44,370 nt of DNA from Mycobacterium sp. (GCA_025963195.1 JAOPVF010000405.1:1-44370); one strand, 5' to 3'; positions 17,728 through 25,956 are shown, counted from the first letter of the stretch. Notes: generated by a model from the letters alone, not told the origin. Numbers and translations are program-made.

Positions 17728-18753
17728 CTAGTTGGCGCTGATGAGCAGTGGACGCAGCGCGTCGTTGTAACGGCGGTCGACCCAGTCGACGAATTTCGGC
17801 GCTGCGGCGATCTGACCGGACTCGGCGAACAGGTCGGCGATCTTCTGTTCGGAGGCGACCACGGCGTCGTTGAGTTCGGTGGGCTTGCGCAAGCTGCGTG
17901 ACTGCGACACCTGGGCGACCTCGAGGTCCAGACCCACGGCCGCAGCGTAACTCTTGGCCCAATCCTCGGGATGGTCCTGAGCCCACCGGGCGGCCTTCTC
18001 GAACCGAATCAAGAAGTCTTCCAGCGCGGTGTTGCGCTTCGAGTCGGCCAGCGTCTGGTCGGACGCGATGCCGAACCAGTAGCCGTTGGTGACGTCCTTC
18101 GCCTGCCCGATGCTGCGCACCGGCAGCTGCGCGGCGGCTTGGGCGGTGTAGGGATCCCAGATCGCCCAGGCGTCTGCCTCCCGCTGCGTGAATGCCGACA
18201 GCGCGTCGGCGGGCTGCAGGAACACCAACTGGACGTCGGCCGGCGTGAGGCCCGCGTTCTTCAGCTGGGCCAGGATGTGGCCGTGCGCGGAACTCCCCTT
18301 GCCGACCGCGATGCGCTTGCCCCGCAATTCGGCGATGGACGTGATGGGCGAATCGGCGCGCACCAGCACCTGGTCGCCGTTGCCGCCTCCGTTGTAGGCC
18401 GAGACGACCTTGACCTTCGCGTTGGCGGCGGCGCCGAAGATCGGCGGGGTGTTCCCGGTGATCGCGAAGTCGATCTTGCCTGCAGTGGCGGCCTCCACCT
18501 GAGGTGGACCAGAGGTGAAGGTGGAGAACACCACCTTGTACGGCAGGTCGTTGAGTGCTCCCGCCGCGCGCAGCAGCGACTCGGTGCCGCCCTTCTGATC
18601 TCCGATCTGCAGTGTCACGTCGGAGAGTTCGCTCAGCGGCACGGTGGCCGGGGCCTGCTGGGGGCCTGAACTGTCCTGCCGGGACACACATCCGGTCAAC
18701 AGCAGGGCAAGTACGGCGATTAGGGCGGCGAAGGTTCGCCACATTCGGGGCAT
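17728..18753 (-). CDS. ssuA: aliphatic sulfonate ABC transporter, substrate-binding lipoprotein
   Basis: A 341-residue lipoprotein. The signal peptide ends in the lipobox LLTGC with Cys22. The rest is a periplasmic-binding protein of the SsuA/NitT/TauA type ('LQIGDQKGGTESLLRAAG', 'FAITGNTPPIFGAAAN', 'GSSAHGHILAQL'). It captures sulfonates for the SsuBC transporter. The ATG at 18753 is preferred because GAGGA lies five bases upstream; an in-frame ATG at 18765 would add four residues. The frame runs open to 19266 only because it shadows ssuB. Confidence 0.9.
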   Translation of the reverse strand: MPRMWRTFAALIAVLALLLTGCVSRQDSSGPQQAPATVPLSELSDVTLQIGDQKGGTESLLRAAGALNDLPYKVVFSTFTSGPPQVEAATAGKIDFAITGNTPPIFGAAANAKVKVVSAYNGGGNGDQVLVRADSPITSIAELRGKRIAVGKGSSAHGHILAQLKNAGLTPADVQLVFLQPADALSAFTQREADAWAIWDPYTAQAAAQLPVRSIGQAKDVTNGYWFGIASDQTLADSKRNTALEDFLIRFEKAARWAQDHPEDWAKSYAAAVGLDLEVAQVSQSRSLRKPTELNDAVVASEQKIADLFAESGQIAAAPKFVDWVDRRYNDALRPLLISAN

Positions 18754-18785
18754 GACTGTCCTCATAGGGTCTCGGTGAATCGTGG

Positions 18786-19523
18786 TCAGTTCTGGACGCC
18801 GAGCTTGTCGAGCAGCGCGGCGCGGTAGCGCTCGGTGTCGGCCGAGGGATCCGACGGCGGGCGGCGCGGATCGTCGATGACCATGGTGTGCACGACCCGT
18901 CCTTCGTCGAGCACCAGGACCCGGTCGGCGAGCGCGATCGCTTCGTCGACGTCGTGCGTCACCAACAGCACCCCGAATCCGTGTTCGCGCCACAGGTCGA
19001 GCAGCAGTTCCCGCATGCTCAACCGGGTCAGTGCGTCGAGGGCGCCGAATGGTTCGTCGAGCAGCAACAGCTCCGGGTCGGCGACCAGCGCGCGGGCCAA
19101 CGAAACCCGTTGGGCCTGACCGCCGGACAACGTGAGCGGCCAGACGCCCGCGCGGTCGGCGAGTCCAACGTCGGCCAGCGCACGATCGGCGCGGGCCAAT
19201 GTCTCGGCCTTCGACAGCTTGCTGCGGGTCAATCCGTAGACGACGTTGGTTCGCACGTCGCGCCACGGGAACAGGCGCGGCTCCTGGAATGCCATCGCGG
19301 GCGCCCCTGCGACGACGCGTTCACCGGTGTGGTCGGGTGACAGGCCCGACAACACCCGCAGCACCGTCGACTTTCCGGAACCGCTGCGGCCGATCAGCGC
19401 GACGATCTCACCCTTGCCGATCTGCAGGGAGACGTCGACGAGCACGTGATGCCCGCCGTACCACTTGTCGACGTGGCGCAGCTCACCTGCGGTGCCGGTC
19501 CTGCGTTCGGAGGTAACGGTCAC
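18786..19523 (-). CDS. ssuB: aliphatic sulfonate ABC transporter, ATP-binding protein
   Basis: A 245-residue ABC ATPase. Walker A is GRSGSGKST (45-53), the Q-loop Q80 lies in AFQEPRLFPW, the signature LSGGQ is at 132-136, and Walker B LLLLDEP is at 152-158, followed by the H-loop in LLVTHDVDEA. The FQEPRLFPW segment is typical of the sulfonate/nitrate/taurine importer ATPases. The ATG at 19523 overlaps the ssuC stop by four bases (ATGA), so translation is coupled. It powers uptake through SsuC. Confidence 0.93.
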   Translation of the reverse strand: MTVTSERRTGTAGELRHVDKWYGGHHVLVDVSLQIGKGEIVALIGRSGSGKSTVLRVLSGLSPDHTGERVVAGAPAMAFQEPRLFPWRDVRTNVVYGLTRSKLSKAETLARADRALADVGLADRAGVWPLTLSGGQAQRVSLARALVADPELLLLDEPFGALDALTRLSMRELLLDLWREHGFGVLLVTHDVDEAIALADRVLVLDEGRVVHTMVIDDPRRPPSDPSADTERYRAALLDKLGVQN

Positions 19524-20335
19524 GAGCGGTACCTCAGGGCTCGGCGTTCCATGGCGCGCACTCCTGCGTCGGTGCCGATGCCCAGCAGGGCATAGACGAT
19601 CAGACCGAAGATGATGATGTCGATGCGAAGGAAGTCGCGTGCGTTGTTGATGAGGAAGCCGATTCCCTTGTCTGCGTTGATCTGCTCGGCGACGATCAGG
19701 GTCAGCCAGGCGATGGCCAACGACTGACGGAAGCCCACGAGCACCTGCGGTGCTGCGCTCGGCACGATGATGGTGCGGAACCGCTGCCAGAACGAGAAGC
19801 CAAGCACCTGGGCGGTTTCGAACAGCTTGGGGTCGACCTGCCGGATCGCCGAGAACGTGTTGAGGTACAGCGGAAAACTGACGCCGAGCGCCACCAGCAG
19901 TACCTTCGGCAGTTCACCGATGCCGAACCACAGGATGAACAGCGGGATCAGGCCGAGGTGCGGAAGCGCGCGAACCATCTGCATCGGCGGGTCGACCGTC
20001 GCCTCGAACCATCGGGACAGACCGACGGCGGTGCCCAGTGCCAGGCCGATCACCCCGCCGAGGATGAGGCCCTCCACCACGCGGATCCCGGATACTCGCA
20101 GCGCATCGGCGAGTTGGCCGTTCTTGATGAGTTCGATTCCGGCCTCGAGGATCAGCGACGGGGCCGGCAGCACGTCCTGCGAGATCAACCCGACGGCGCT
20201 GCCCAACTGCCACAACGCCAGCAGGATGACTGGGGACAGCAGCCGGATCAGGCCCCACTTGCGCTGCCGCGGGCTCGTTTTGGCCGTCGACGAAGCCACC
20301 GTGGTCACGGCGGCGGGCTGGACGGGAGTGGTCAC
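19520..20335 (-). CDS. ssuC: aliphatic sulfonate ABC transporter, permease
   Basis: A 271-residue ABC permease of the BPD_transp_1 type with about six membrane helices after a polar N-terminus of ~30 residues. The cytoplasmic coupling loop is visible in 'ETAQVLGFSFWQRFRTIIVPSAAPQVLVG', and the 'ALPHLGLIPLFILWFGIGELPK' region is typical of SsuC/TauC. It is the first gene of the operon, with GTG start at 20335 and a TAGGGT -10-like element nine bases upstream. It forms the transmembrane channel with SsuB. Confidence 0.92.
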   Translation of the reverse strand: MTTPVQPAAVTTVASSTAKTSPRQRKWGLIRLLSPVILLALWQLGSAVGLISQDVLPAPSLILEAGIELIKNGQLADALRVSGIRVVEGLILGGVIGLALGTAVGLSRWFEATVDPPMQMVRALPHLGLIPLFILWFGIGELPKVLLVALGVSFPLYLNTFSAIRQVDPKLFETAQVLGFSFWQRFRTIIVPSAAPQVLVGFRQSLAIAWLTLIVAEQINADKGIGFLINNARDFLRIDIIIFGLIVYALLGIGTDAGVRAMERRALRYRS

Positions 20336-20344
20336 GATGCCGCG

Positions 20345-20350
20345 ACCCTA
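20345..20350 (-). promoter_or_regulatory. -10 element (TAGGGT) for the ssu operon
   Basis: On the minus strand TAGGGT stands nine bases before the ssuC GTG. A TTCACG about 17 bases further upstream is a weak -35 candidate. The element lies just beyond the terminator hairpin of the preceding lipoprotein gene, so the ssu operon probably has its own promoter. Confidence 0.45.
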
Positions 20351-20400
20351 CGCATCGGCGCGAGACGCGTGAAGGGTTCAACTCTGCACGAGAGAAACGG

Positions 20401-20433
20401 AACGGCCCCGCCGGCGATGCCAGCGGGGCCGTT
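20401..20433 (-). terminator. intrinsic terminator of the lipoprotein gene
   Basis: AACGGCCCCGC (20401-20411) pairs perfectly over 11 bp with GCGGGGCCGTT (20423-20433). GGC/GCC inside the loop add three more pairs. In the minus direction it begins 16 bases after the lipoprotein stop codon and is followed by CCGTTTCTCTC, a short pyrimidine-rich run. It separates this gene from the ssu operon. Confidence 0.75.
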
Positions 20434-20449
20434 GGATGAGCGGTTCGCG

Positions 20450-21157
20450 TCAGGCGAAGCGCGTGTTGCCCGTGACCAGATCACCGGTGACGTCGGTCCC
20501 GTTGATCTTCGAGGTCAGCTTGTTGTTCGCCAGCTTCACCGTCTGGTCGGCCTGCTGCAGGATCCGCTTGTTGCGGACCGTGGCCTGGAACTGCTGGTTG
20601 TTGAGCTGCTGCAGTTCGGCCTGCTCGAAGTCGCGGCCGGTGATGCCACCGTTGAACTGCACACCGGTCACCGAGCCGTCGGGACGCACGATCCAGGAGG
20701 CGCGCACGCCATTGAGTGCAGCGGTGTACATGCCTGCAGGCGAGGACACCGGAGCGGCGGTGAAGTCGTAGCTGACGCCGTTCATGGTCAGATCGCCCTT
20801 CACGTCCGAGCCGGTGAACTTTGCGTTCAGCGTGTCGCGGAACTTGTTCTTGACGTCGATGGCGCCGTTGGCCTGGTTGCCGAAGAACCACGCCTCGTCG
20901 TCGACGCCGTTGCAGGCGTAGGCGGTGATGTCGTTGCCGTCGACGGAGATTCCGATGGCCATCTTCTTTCCGTCCTTCTCGATGTCGGCCATGTACCTGG
21001 CCGATGTGGGGAAGGGCGCGGCCGTCGCGGGTGCCGCAGAGGACGGCGCCTGCGCGGGCGTCGCTTCCGTGGACGAGCCGCTCGAGCAGGCGGTCAGGGT
21101 ACCCAGCGCGAGCATTGCGCTGACACCGATGAGCAGGGTGCGGAACTGTTTTCTCAT
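20450..21157 (-). CDS. mycobacterial lipoprotein of unknown function
   Basis: A 235-residue lipoprotein. The signal peptide ends in LTAC with Cys24, followed by a Ser/Thr/Ala/Pro-rich linker (25-50). The domain ('YMADIEKDGKKMAIGISVDG', 'ITAYACNGVDDEAWFFG', 'FTGSDVKGDLTMNGVSYDF') looks like repeated beta strands with two similar 'DVKGDLTMNG'/'DVTGDLVTGN' turns, suggesting an internally repeated beta structure. The frame is open to 21214, but the ATG at 21157 gives a proper signal peptide. Three 11-bp direct repeats lie 31-63 bases upstream and a strong terminator follows, so it is probably a single-gene unit controlled at those repeats. Confidence 0.82.
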   Translation of the reverse strand: MRKQFRTLLIGVSAMLALGTLTACSSGSSTEATPAQAPSSAAPATAAPFPTSARYMADIEKDGKKMAIGISVDGNDITAYACNGVDDEAWFFGNQANGAIDVKNKFRDTLNAKFTGSDVKGDLTMNGVSYDFTAAPVSSPAGMYTAALNGVRASWIVRPDGSVTGVQFNGGITGRDFEQAELQQLNNQQFQATVRNKRILQQADQTVKLANNKLTSKINGTDVTGDLVTGNTRFA

Positions 21158-21187
21158 GTCACCAGCATGCTTCGCGGCCCGCAGCAG

Positions 21188-21220
21188 TGCATGAAGATTG
21201 TATGGAGATTGCATGGAGAT
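21188..21220. repeat. three tandem 11-bp direct repeats (candidate PhoB/OmpR-type operator)
   Basis: TGCATGAAGAT (21188-21198), TGTATGGAGAT (21199-21209) and TGCATGGAGAT (21210-21220) are contiguous with no spacer, consensus TGYATGRAGAT. Read on the lipoprotein strand they are ATCTYCATRCA, 31-63 bases before its ATG, where a -35/-10 region would lie. Direct repeats with an 11-bp period are the classic target of PhoB-type winged helices, and the gene just upstream encodes such a domain. Confidence 0.75.
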
Positions 21221-21272
21221 ATGAACGCACTTCCGGGGCGAGCGAAGCGACGGGGTGGTTATTGCTCGGCGG

Positions 21273-22544
21273 TCATTCAGCCAAGAACGACTCGACCTCG
21301 GAACAGAACACCGGCCACGCGGGCTCGGTCTCGGTGAGCAGGTGGTTGTTGCTCGAAAGTGCCACCAGTCGCGAATCCGGTATCAGCGCGGCCAACTCCT
21401 CGCCATAGCGCATCGGCACGCGGTGATCATCGCGGGAATGCATGATCAGCGTCGGACACGACACCTGTTCCGCCAGTTCGCGTACGTCGATGCGGGCGAA
21501 TTCCTCGAGGAAGCGCACGGCGTTGTCCGGGGATGTGGTGCGGCGCTGCAGGTGGTCGAACGCCTCCCAGTCCGCACGGGATCCGTCGGGCAGGAACTGC
21601 GCTGCGAACACCTGCCGGAATGCCGGATCATCGCGACCCCAGCCAACCCGCGCGAGGTCGAGATCCAGTGCGGCCGCACGCCTCTCGGCATCGTCGATGG
21701 CACGCACCGCACGTCCCCGTGCGTAGGACGAACACAGGATGAGCTTGGTTACCCGCTCGGGATGCTTGGCCGCGTATGCCACCGCCACCGCGCCGCCCTG
21801 CGACACCCCGAGAAGCGGAAATCGTTCCAGCCCCAGCGCTTCGACGACGGACGCCAGGTCCGACACCCAATCGTCGAACGTGAAATCGGCTGCTTCCCAA
21901 TCCGATAGGCCGCAACCTCGTTCGTCGTACCGGATGAAGGTATGGCGGGCGGCGAGGTCGCGAACCCAGTGCCGCCAGACCGGGCTCTCGATGTCGTAGC
22001 CCAGGTGGGTCATCCAATTCGCGGCCCGCACCAAGGACGGGCCCTCCCCCGCGACCGCATACGCCAACCGCACACCGTCGGCCGCTCGGCAGAACGAGAT
22101 GTGCTGGCGCGGCGGCGGCGCCGATTCCGGTACCGCAGGCTTTGCCTCCGGCGTGTCTGTTGCGATGGTGCCGACGAACTGATAGCCACGGCCGCGCACG
22201 GTCCGGATGTAGCGCTGCGACTCGCCGTCATCGCCGAGCGCGTGCCGAACCGCCTTGATTCGGCTGGTCAGTGCCGCCTCGCCGACGAACCGGCCACCCC
22301 ACACCGTGTCGAACAACTCTTCCTTCGTGACGAACCGGTCGTGATTACTGACCAGATGCGTCATGACGTCGAACACCTGCGGTTCGACCTTGATCACGTC
22401 ACCGTCTCGGCGCAGTTCATAGCGGGCGGTGTCCAACGCGAAGTCATCGAACCGCCACACCCGGCCGGCGGGGGCCGGTTCCGGGGTCGACTCCGTTGAC
22501 GACAGGGTCAATTCGATCCGATCTCGAGGTTGGCGATCTCGCAT
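21273..22544 (-). CDS. OmpR/PhoB-type winged helix fused to an alpha/beta hydrolase
   Basis: A 423-residue fusion. Residues ~28-126 are an OmpR/PhoB-type winged-helix DNA-binding domain: 'VEPQVFDVMTHLVSNHDRFVTKEEL', a recognition helix in 'EAALTSRIKAVRHALGDDG', and the wing 'YIRTVRGRGYQFVG'. After a Pro/Ala linker, residues ~148-423 are an alpha/beta hydrolase with a likely intact triad: S248 in GVSQG, D372 in HSRDDHRVP and H401 in SNNH. There is no response-regulator receiver domain, so the hydrolase fold probably senses or processes a ligand. ATG 22544 is used; a TTG at 22511 is an alternative. The frame is open to 22910. Likely target: the repeats at 21188-21220. Confidence 0.87.
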   Translation of the reverse strand: MRDRQPRDRIELTLSSTESTPEPAPAGRVWRFDDFALDTARYELRRDGDVIKVEPQVFDVMTHLVSNHDRFVTKEELFDTVWGGRFVGEAALTSRIKAVRHALGDDGESQRYIRTVRGRGYQFVGTIATDTPEAKPAVPESAPPPRQHISFCRAADGVRLAYAVAGEGPSLVRAANWMTHLGYDIESPVWRHWVRDLAARHTFIRYDERGCGLSDWEAADFTFDDWVSDLASVVEALGLERFPLLGVSQGGAVAVAYAAKHPERVTKLILCSSYARGRAVRAIDDAERRAAALDLDLARVGWGRDDPAFRQVFAAQFLPDGSRADWEAFDHLQRRTTSPDNAVRFLEEFARIDVRELAEQVSCPTLIMHSRDDHRVPMRYGEELAALIPDSRLVALSSNNHLLTETEPAWPVFCSEVESFLAE

Positions 22545-22606
22545 TTGTGCTCGCCGCCATCGTAGCTGTGAGCCGTCTATGCAGGAGATCGCGATGTCGA
22601 GCGGGG

Positions 22607-22948
22607 TCAGCGCCAGCCGTCGGCCGCCTTGGCCGCGCGCATCAGCGCGTCGCAGAGCTGGCGCAGTTCGAAGCCCTCGGCTCCTTCGTCGATGGCCGTT
22701 GCGAGGTCCTCGGCGGCGCACCTCACCTCGAACACGCGATCGGACAGCTCGGAGGCTTCGTCGGCGGTGAGAACCACCGAGTCGGGCGACAGTGATGTGC
22801 CCTTCACCATGGCGCGTTGCTCGTAGGCGCGTTGCCGACAGGACTGCCGGCAGTACTGCCTGCGCCTGCCCAGCCCGGCGTCTGCGACCTCGCGGCCGCA
22901 CCAGCGGCACGGCTGCGCGCGAATGCGTCGTTTGGTTCCTGTCGCCAC
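22607..22948 (-). CDS. small zinc-finger-like protein (Rv2049c position)
   Basis: A 113-residue basic protein. The N-terminal half has a treble-clef-like zinc site: CRWC (14-17) and CRQSC (33-37) within 'RRRQYCRQSCRQRAYEQR', a pattern common in actinobacterial proteins and possibly RNA- or DNA-binding. The C-terminal half (~55-113) is an acidic helical segment, 'TADEASELSDRVFEVRCAAEDL'. The GTG at 22948 is the start. It diverges from rbpA as Rv2049c does in M. tuberculosis. The function is unknown. Confidence 0.78.
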   Translation of the reverse strand: MATGTKRRIRAQPCRWCGREVADAGLGRRRQYCRQSCRQRAYEQRAMVKGTSLSPDSVVLTADEASELSDRVFEVRCAAEDLATAIDEGAEGFELRQLCDALMRAAKAADGWR

Positions 22949-23005
22949 GGAACCCGACTCTAAACCGCTGGCAGCTCCGATCCCGGTATCATGGGTGGCT
23001 GAGTC

Positions 23006-23032
23006 GGGAACTTCGCGTCATCCGAATGCGTT
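23006..23032 (+). promoter_or_regulatory. ECF-sigma (SigE/SigH-type) promoter of rbpA
   Basis: GGGAAC (23006-23011) and GTT (23030-23032) are separated by 18 bases, matching the mycobacterial SigE/SigH pattern (GGAAC, then GTT) and the Streptomyces SigR pattern. Transcription would start near 23038-23042, about 30 bases before the rbpA ATG, and the GAGGAG Shine-Dalgarno lies inside that leader. rbpA is known as a stress-induced gene in actinomycetes. Confidence 0.65.
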
Positions 23033-23071
23033 GATTCCCCGGACGAATCGCATGACGAGGAGATGTTGACG

Positions 23072-23407
23072 ATGGCTGATCGTGTCTTGAGGGGCAGTCG
23101 CCTCGGAGCCGTGAGCTACGAGACCGACCGCAACCACGACTTGGCGCCGCGTCAGGTCGCGCGCTACCGCACCGACAACGGCGAGATCTTCGAGGTGCCG
23201 TTCGCCGACGACGCGGAGATCCCGGGCACCTGGCCGTGCCGCAACGGCATGGAGGGCGCCCTGATCGACGGCGACGTGCCCGAGCCCAAGAAGGCGAAGC
23301 CGCCGCGCACCCACTGGGACATGCTGCTGGAGCGCCGCTCGATAGAGGAGCTCGACGAGCTGCTCAAGGAGCGCCTCGACATCATCAAGACCCGCCGCCG
23401 CGGTTAG
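23072..23407 (+). CDS. rbpA: RNA polymerase-binding protein RbpA
   Basis: A 111-residue actinobacterial transcription factor that binds the primary sigma factor and RNA polymerase, stabilises the open promoter complex and affects rifampicin response. Conserved parts are the N-terminal tail and basic 'MADRVLRGSRLGAVSYE', the core 'RYRTDNGEIFEVPFADDAEIPGTW', and the sigma-interaction region 'PPRTHWDMLLERRSIEELDELLKERL' ending in basic RRRG. An ATG nine bases earlier exists (23063), but 23072 gives the family start and is nine bases from GAGGAG. It converges with ppm1, their stop codons touching. Confidence 0.96.
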   Translation: MADRVLRGSRLGAVSYETDRNHDLAPRQVARYRTDNGEIFEVPFADDAEIPGTWPCRNGMEGALIDGDVPEPKKAKPPRTHWDMLLERRSIEELDELLKERLDIIKTRRRG

Positions 23408-24169
23408 TCAGCGCACGACGCCGCGGGCGCGATCGAGGCGCCCGCGCACGCCCCATTCGGCGACCTTGAAGATCGCCTCACGGATGTTCGATCCGCTCAT
23501 CTTGGATTGACCGAGCTCGCGCTCGGTGAACGTGATGGGCACTTCGACGACGGAGAATCCCGCGGTGATGGCCCGCCAGGTCAGGTCGATCTGGAAGCAG
23601 TAACCCTTGGAGTCCACGGCACCGAGGTCGATCTTTTCGAGAACCTCGCGCCGGTACGCGCGGTATCCGGCGGTGATGTCCTTGATGTCGACGCCGAGCA
23701 GGACTCGTGAGTACCCATTGGCCGTCTGAGAGAGCACCAAGCGCCTGCGCGGCCAGTTGCGGACCGTTCCGCCAGGGATGTAGCGCGAGCCGATGGCCAG
23801 GTCGGCGCCTGCGTCCACGGCGTCGAGCAGCCGGTGCAGCTCCTCAGGGGCGTGCGAACCGTCGGCGTCCATCTCGACCAGCACCGCGTAGCCGCGGCCC
23901 AGCCCCCACGCGAATCCGGCCAGATAGGCGGCCCCGAGGCCGCCCTTGGCGGTGCGGTGCATGACGTGGATGCGGTCCGGGTCGGCCAGCGACAGCTCGT
24001 TGGCCAGTTCACCGGTGCCGTCCGGGCTGCCGTCGTCGACGACGAGGACGTGGACGTCGGGCCGCGCTGCGTGCACCCGGCCCACGATGAGCGGCAGATT
24101 CTCCCGCTCGTTGTAGGTCGGAATGATGACCAGCGTGCGCTGACTCCGGCGGTCGCCCCCTGCGGTCAT
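23408..24169 (-). CDS. ppm1: polyprenol-phosphate mannosyltransferase (dolichol-phosphate-mannose synthase type)
   Basis: A 253-residue GT-A glycosyltransferase (family GT2) making polyprenol-phosphate-mannose from GDP-mannose, the mannose donor for lipoarabinomannan and protein mannosylation. Motifs are '[12 protein letters not shown]' at the nucleotide site, '[10 protein letters not shown]', the metal-binding D-A-D in EMDADGSH, 'GSRYIPGG', and '[12 protein letters not shown]' near the C-terminus. No membrane anchor is present. It overlaps the upstream lnt gene by four bases (ATGA). In M. tuberculosis the two are one fused protein, Rv2051c; here they are separate, as in M. smegmatis. Confidence 0.93.
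   Translation of the reverse strand: MTAGGDRRSQRTLVIIPTYNERENLPLIVGRVHAARPDVHVLVVDDGSPDGTGELANELSLADPDRIHVMHRTAKGGLGAAYLAGFAWGLGRGYAVLVEMDADGSHAPEELHRLLDAVDAGADLAIGSRYIPGGTVRNWPRRRLVLSQTANGYSRVLLGVDIKDITAGYRAYRREVLEKIDLGAVDSKGYCFQIDLTWRAITAGFSVVEVPITFTERELGQSKMSGSNIREAIFKVAEWGVRGRLDRARGVVR
23423..23445 (+). terminator. hairpin just after rbpA, inside the 3' end of ppm1
   Basis: GCGGGCGC (23423-23430) and GCGCCCGC (23438-23445) form a perfect 8-bp stem with a 7-base loop, 16 bases after the rbpA stop codon. No T tract follows. It encodes part of the ppm1 C-terminus on the other strand, so its presence may be coincidental to codon use. Confidence 0.35.
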
Positions 24170-25956
24170 GCCGCTCCTTCATCATCGGTCGCCTTCTTGC
24201 GGCGACGCACGAAGCTCCCATTGTGCAGTATCGCCGCGGCCAGGGACGCAACACCGATGGCAACGAGTAGTCCTTGGACGATCGGGCCCCACCTGGTTGC
24301 GGGCGTGAGGTCCGACTTCAACCGGATCTGGCTATCCAGGTAGGCAGGCACGAAGAACGCCGTGCTGGCCACCTCATGGCCGTCCGGCGTGATCACCGCG
24401 CTGATGCCCGTCGTGCCCGACACCACGGTGTAGCGATCGTGCTCGACGGCCCGCAACCGGGCGAACGCGAGCTGCTGGGCGCTCATCGCCTCGGTGAACG
24501 TGGCGTTGTTGGCAGGCACGGCGAGCACCTGGGCGCCGTTGAGCACGGACTCGCGGGCTGCGCGGTCGAAGATCACCTCCCAGCACGTGGTGACCCCGAT
24601 CGGAATGCCCGCGGCGGTGACCACCCCGTTGCCGGTGCCGGGCAGGAAGTAGCCCGCCCTGTCCGCGAACGACGACAGGTGAGCAAAGAAGCTGCGCCAC
24701 GGCAGGTACTCGCCGAACGGCTGCACGATCTGTTTGTCGTGTCGCTCGCCGGGGCCGCTCTGCCCATCCCAGACGATCACCGAGTTGGTCGACACCGGGT
24801 TGGCGGGGGTGTAGCCGGGCGCGGCGAGGACGGCGCCCACCAGGATCGGTGCGTGCACCGCGTTGGCGGCCGCAGAGATGACCTCCGCCGCGTCGCCGTT
24901 CCTGATCGGGTCGATGTCCGAGGAGTTCTCCGGCCAGATCACGACCGCGGGCTGCGGTGCTCGGCCAGCGCGCACGTCCTCGGCGAGCAGCATGGTCTCG
25001 CGAACGTGATTGTCGAGCACCGCACGCCGCTGGGCGTTGAACTCCAGGCCGAGCCTCGGCACGTTGCCCTGTACCGCGGCGATCGTGACCGCCGGGTCGT
25101 CACCCGCCCCCAGTCCGGACTGGCGCACGTGTGGACCTGCCAGCGCCACCGTGAGCAGGACGACGACGATGCAGACGCCAGGCAGCACCACTGCGGGCCG
25201 TGCGGCCGAGGTGCGTGGAGTGTGGCGCCACCACTGCACGCCCTCCATCACGATCGCCACCAGGCTGAAACCGATCAGCACGACGGCGAACGACACCAGC
25301 GGCGCACCGCCGAAGTGCGCGATGGGCAGCAGCGGGCTGTCGGTCTGGCCGAATCCAACCACCCCCCAGGGGAATCCGCCGAACGGAACCGTCGACTTCA
25401 GCCATTCCATCAGCGCCCACAGACCTGCGAACGCCAGTGGCCAGCCGGGCAGCCGCCGTACAGCGATGGCCAAGAGGCCGAAAAGACCGGGGAACAGAGC
25501 CTCCAGGGTCGACAGCGCCAACCACGGAACCGGCCCCACCAGACCGCTGATCCAGGGCAACAACGGTACGTAGAAGGCAAGACCGAAGAGAAATCCGTAG
25601 CCGAAACCGCCTACGGGCTTGGTGTCGGGGTGGGTCAACACCCAGGCCAGCAACGCGAACGCGGCGAACGACAGATACCACCACCCGAACGGCGGAAAGC
25701 TCAGGCACAGCAGCAGACCCGAGGCGACGGCGGCGGCCAGGCGCAACGCGCGCGGCTCCAAGACACGGCGCAGCCGGGCGGCGATCCGTGTCCATCGTGT
25801 GGCAGTCGGACCGGCGTCCGGGCCCACCGGGTCGACGTCAGCCGGGTTCTCGCTCCCGACTTCGGTGTCCTCCTTGATGGGGTCCGTGACCGCAGGCAGC
25901 GTCACGGTGTCATCGGATGGCCGGGACCAGTCGCGTCTGCGTCTGCGGTCAGCCAT
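24166..25956 (-). CDS. lnt: apolipoprotein N-acyltransferase
   Basis: A 596-residue membrane enzyme that adds the third acyl chain to the N-terminal Cys of lipoproteins. After a polar N-terminus of ~65 residues, about seven hydrophobic segments (from ~70 to 285) precede a C-N hydrolase (nitrilase-like) domain with the expected catalytic Glu-Lys-Cys elements: '[11 protein letters not shown]', '[16 protein letters not shown]' and 'TTCWEVIFD'. A last hydrophobic segment lies near the C-terminus. ATG 25956 is used (MADRRRRR); upstream in-frame sequence shadows the amidohydrolase. In M. tuberculosis this is the N-terminal domain of Rv2051c. Confidence 0.93.
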   Translation of the reverse strand: MADRRRRRDWSRPSDDTVTLPAVTDPIKEDTEVGSENPADVDPVGPDAGPTATRWTRIAARLRRVLEPRALRLAAAVASGLLLCLSFPPFGWWYLSFAAFALLAWVLTHPDTKPVGGFGYGFLFGLAFYVPLLPWISGLVGPVPWLALSTLEALFPGLFGLLAIAVRRLPGWPLAFAGLWALMEWLKSTVPFGGFPWGVVGFGQTDSPLLPIAHFGGAPLVSFAVVLIGFSLVAIVMEGVQWWRHTPRTSAARPAVVLPGVCIVVVLLTVALAGPHVRQSGLGAGDDPAVTIAAVQGNVPRLGLEFNAQRRAVLDNHVRETMLLAEDVRAGRAPQPAVVIWPENSSDIDPIRNGDAAEVISAAANAVHAPILVGAVLAAPGYTPANPVSTNSVIVWDGQSGPGERHDKQIVQPFGEYLPWRSFFAHLSSFADRAGYFLPGTGNGVVTAAGIPIGVTTCWEVIFDRAARESVLNGAQVLAVPANNATFTEAMSAQQLAFARLRAVEHDRYTVVSGTTGISAVITPDGHEVASTAFFVPAYLDSQIRLKSDLTPATRWGPIVQGLLVAIGVASLAAAILHNGSFVRRRKKATDDEGAA

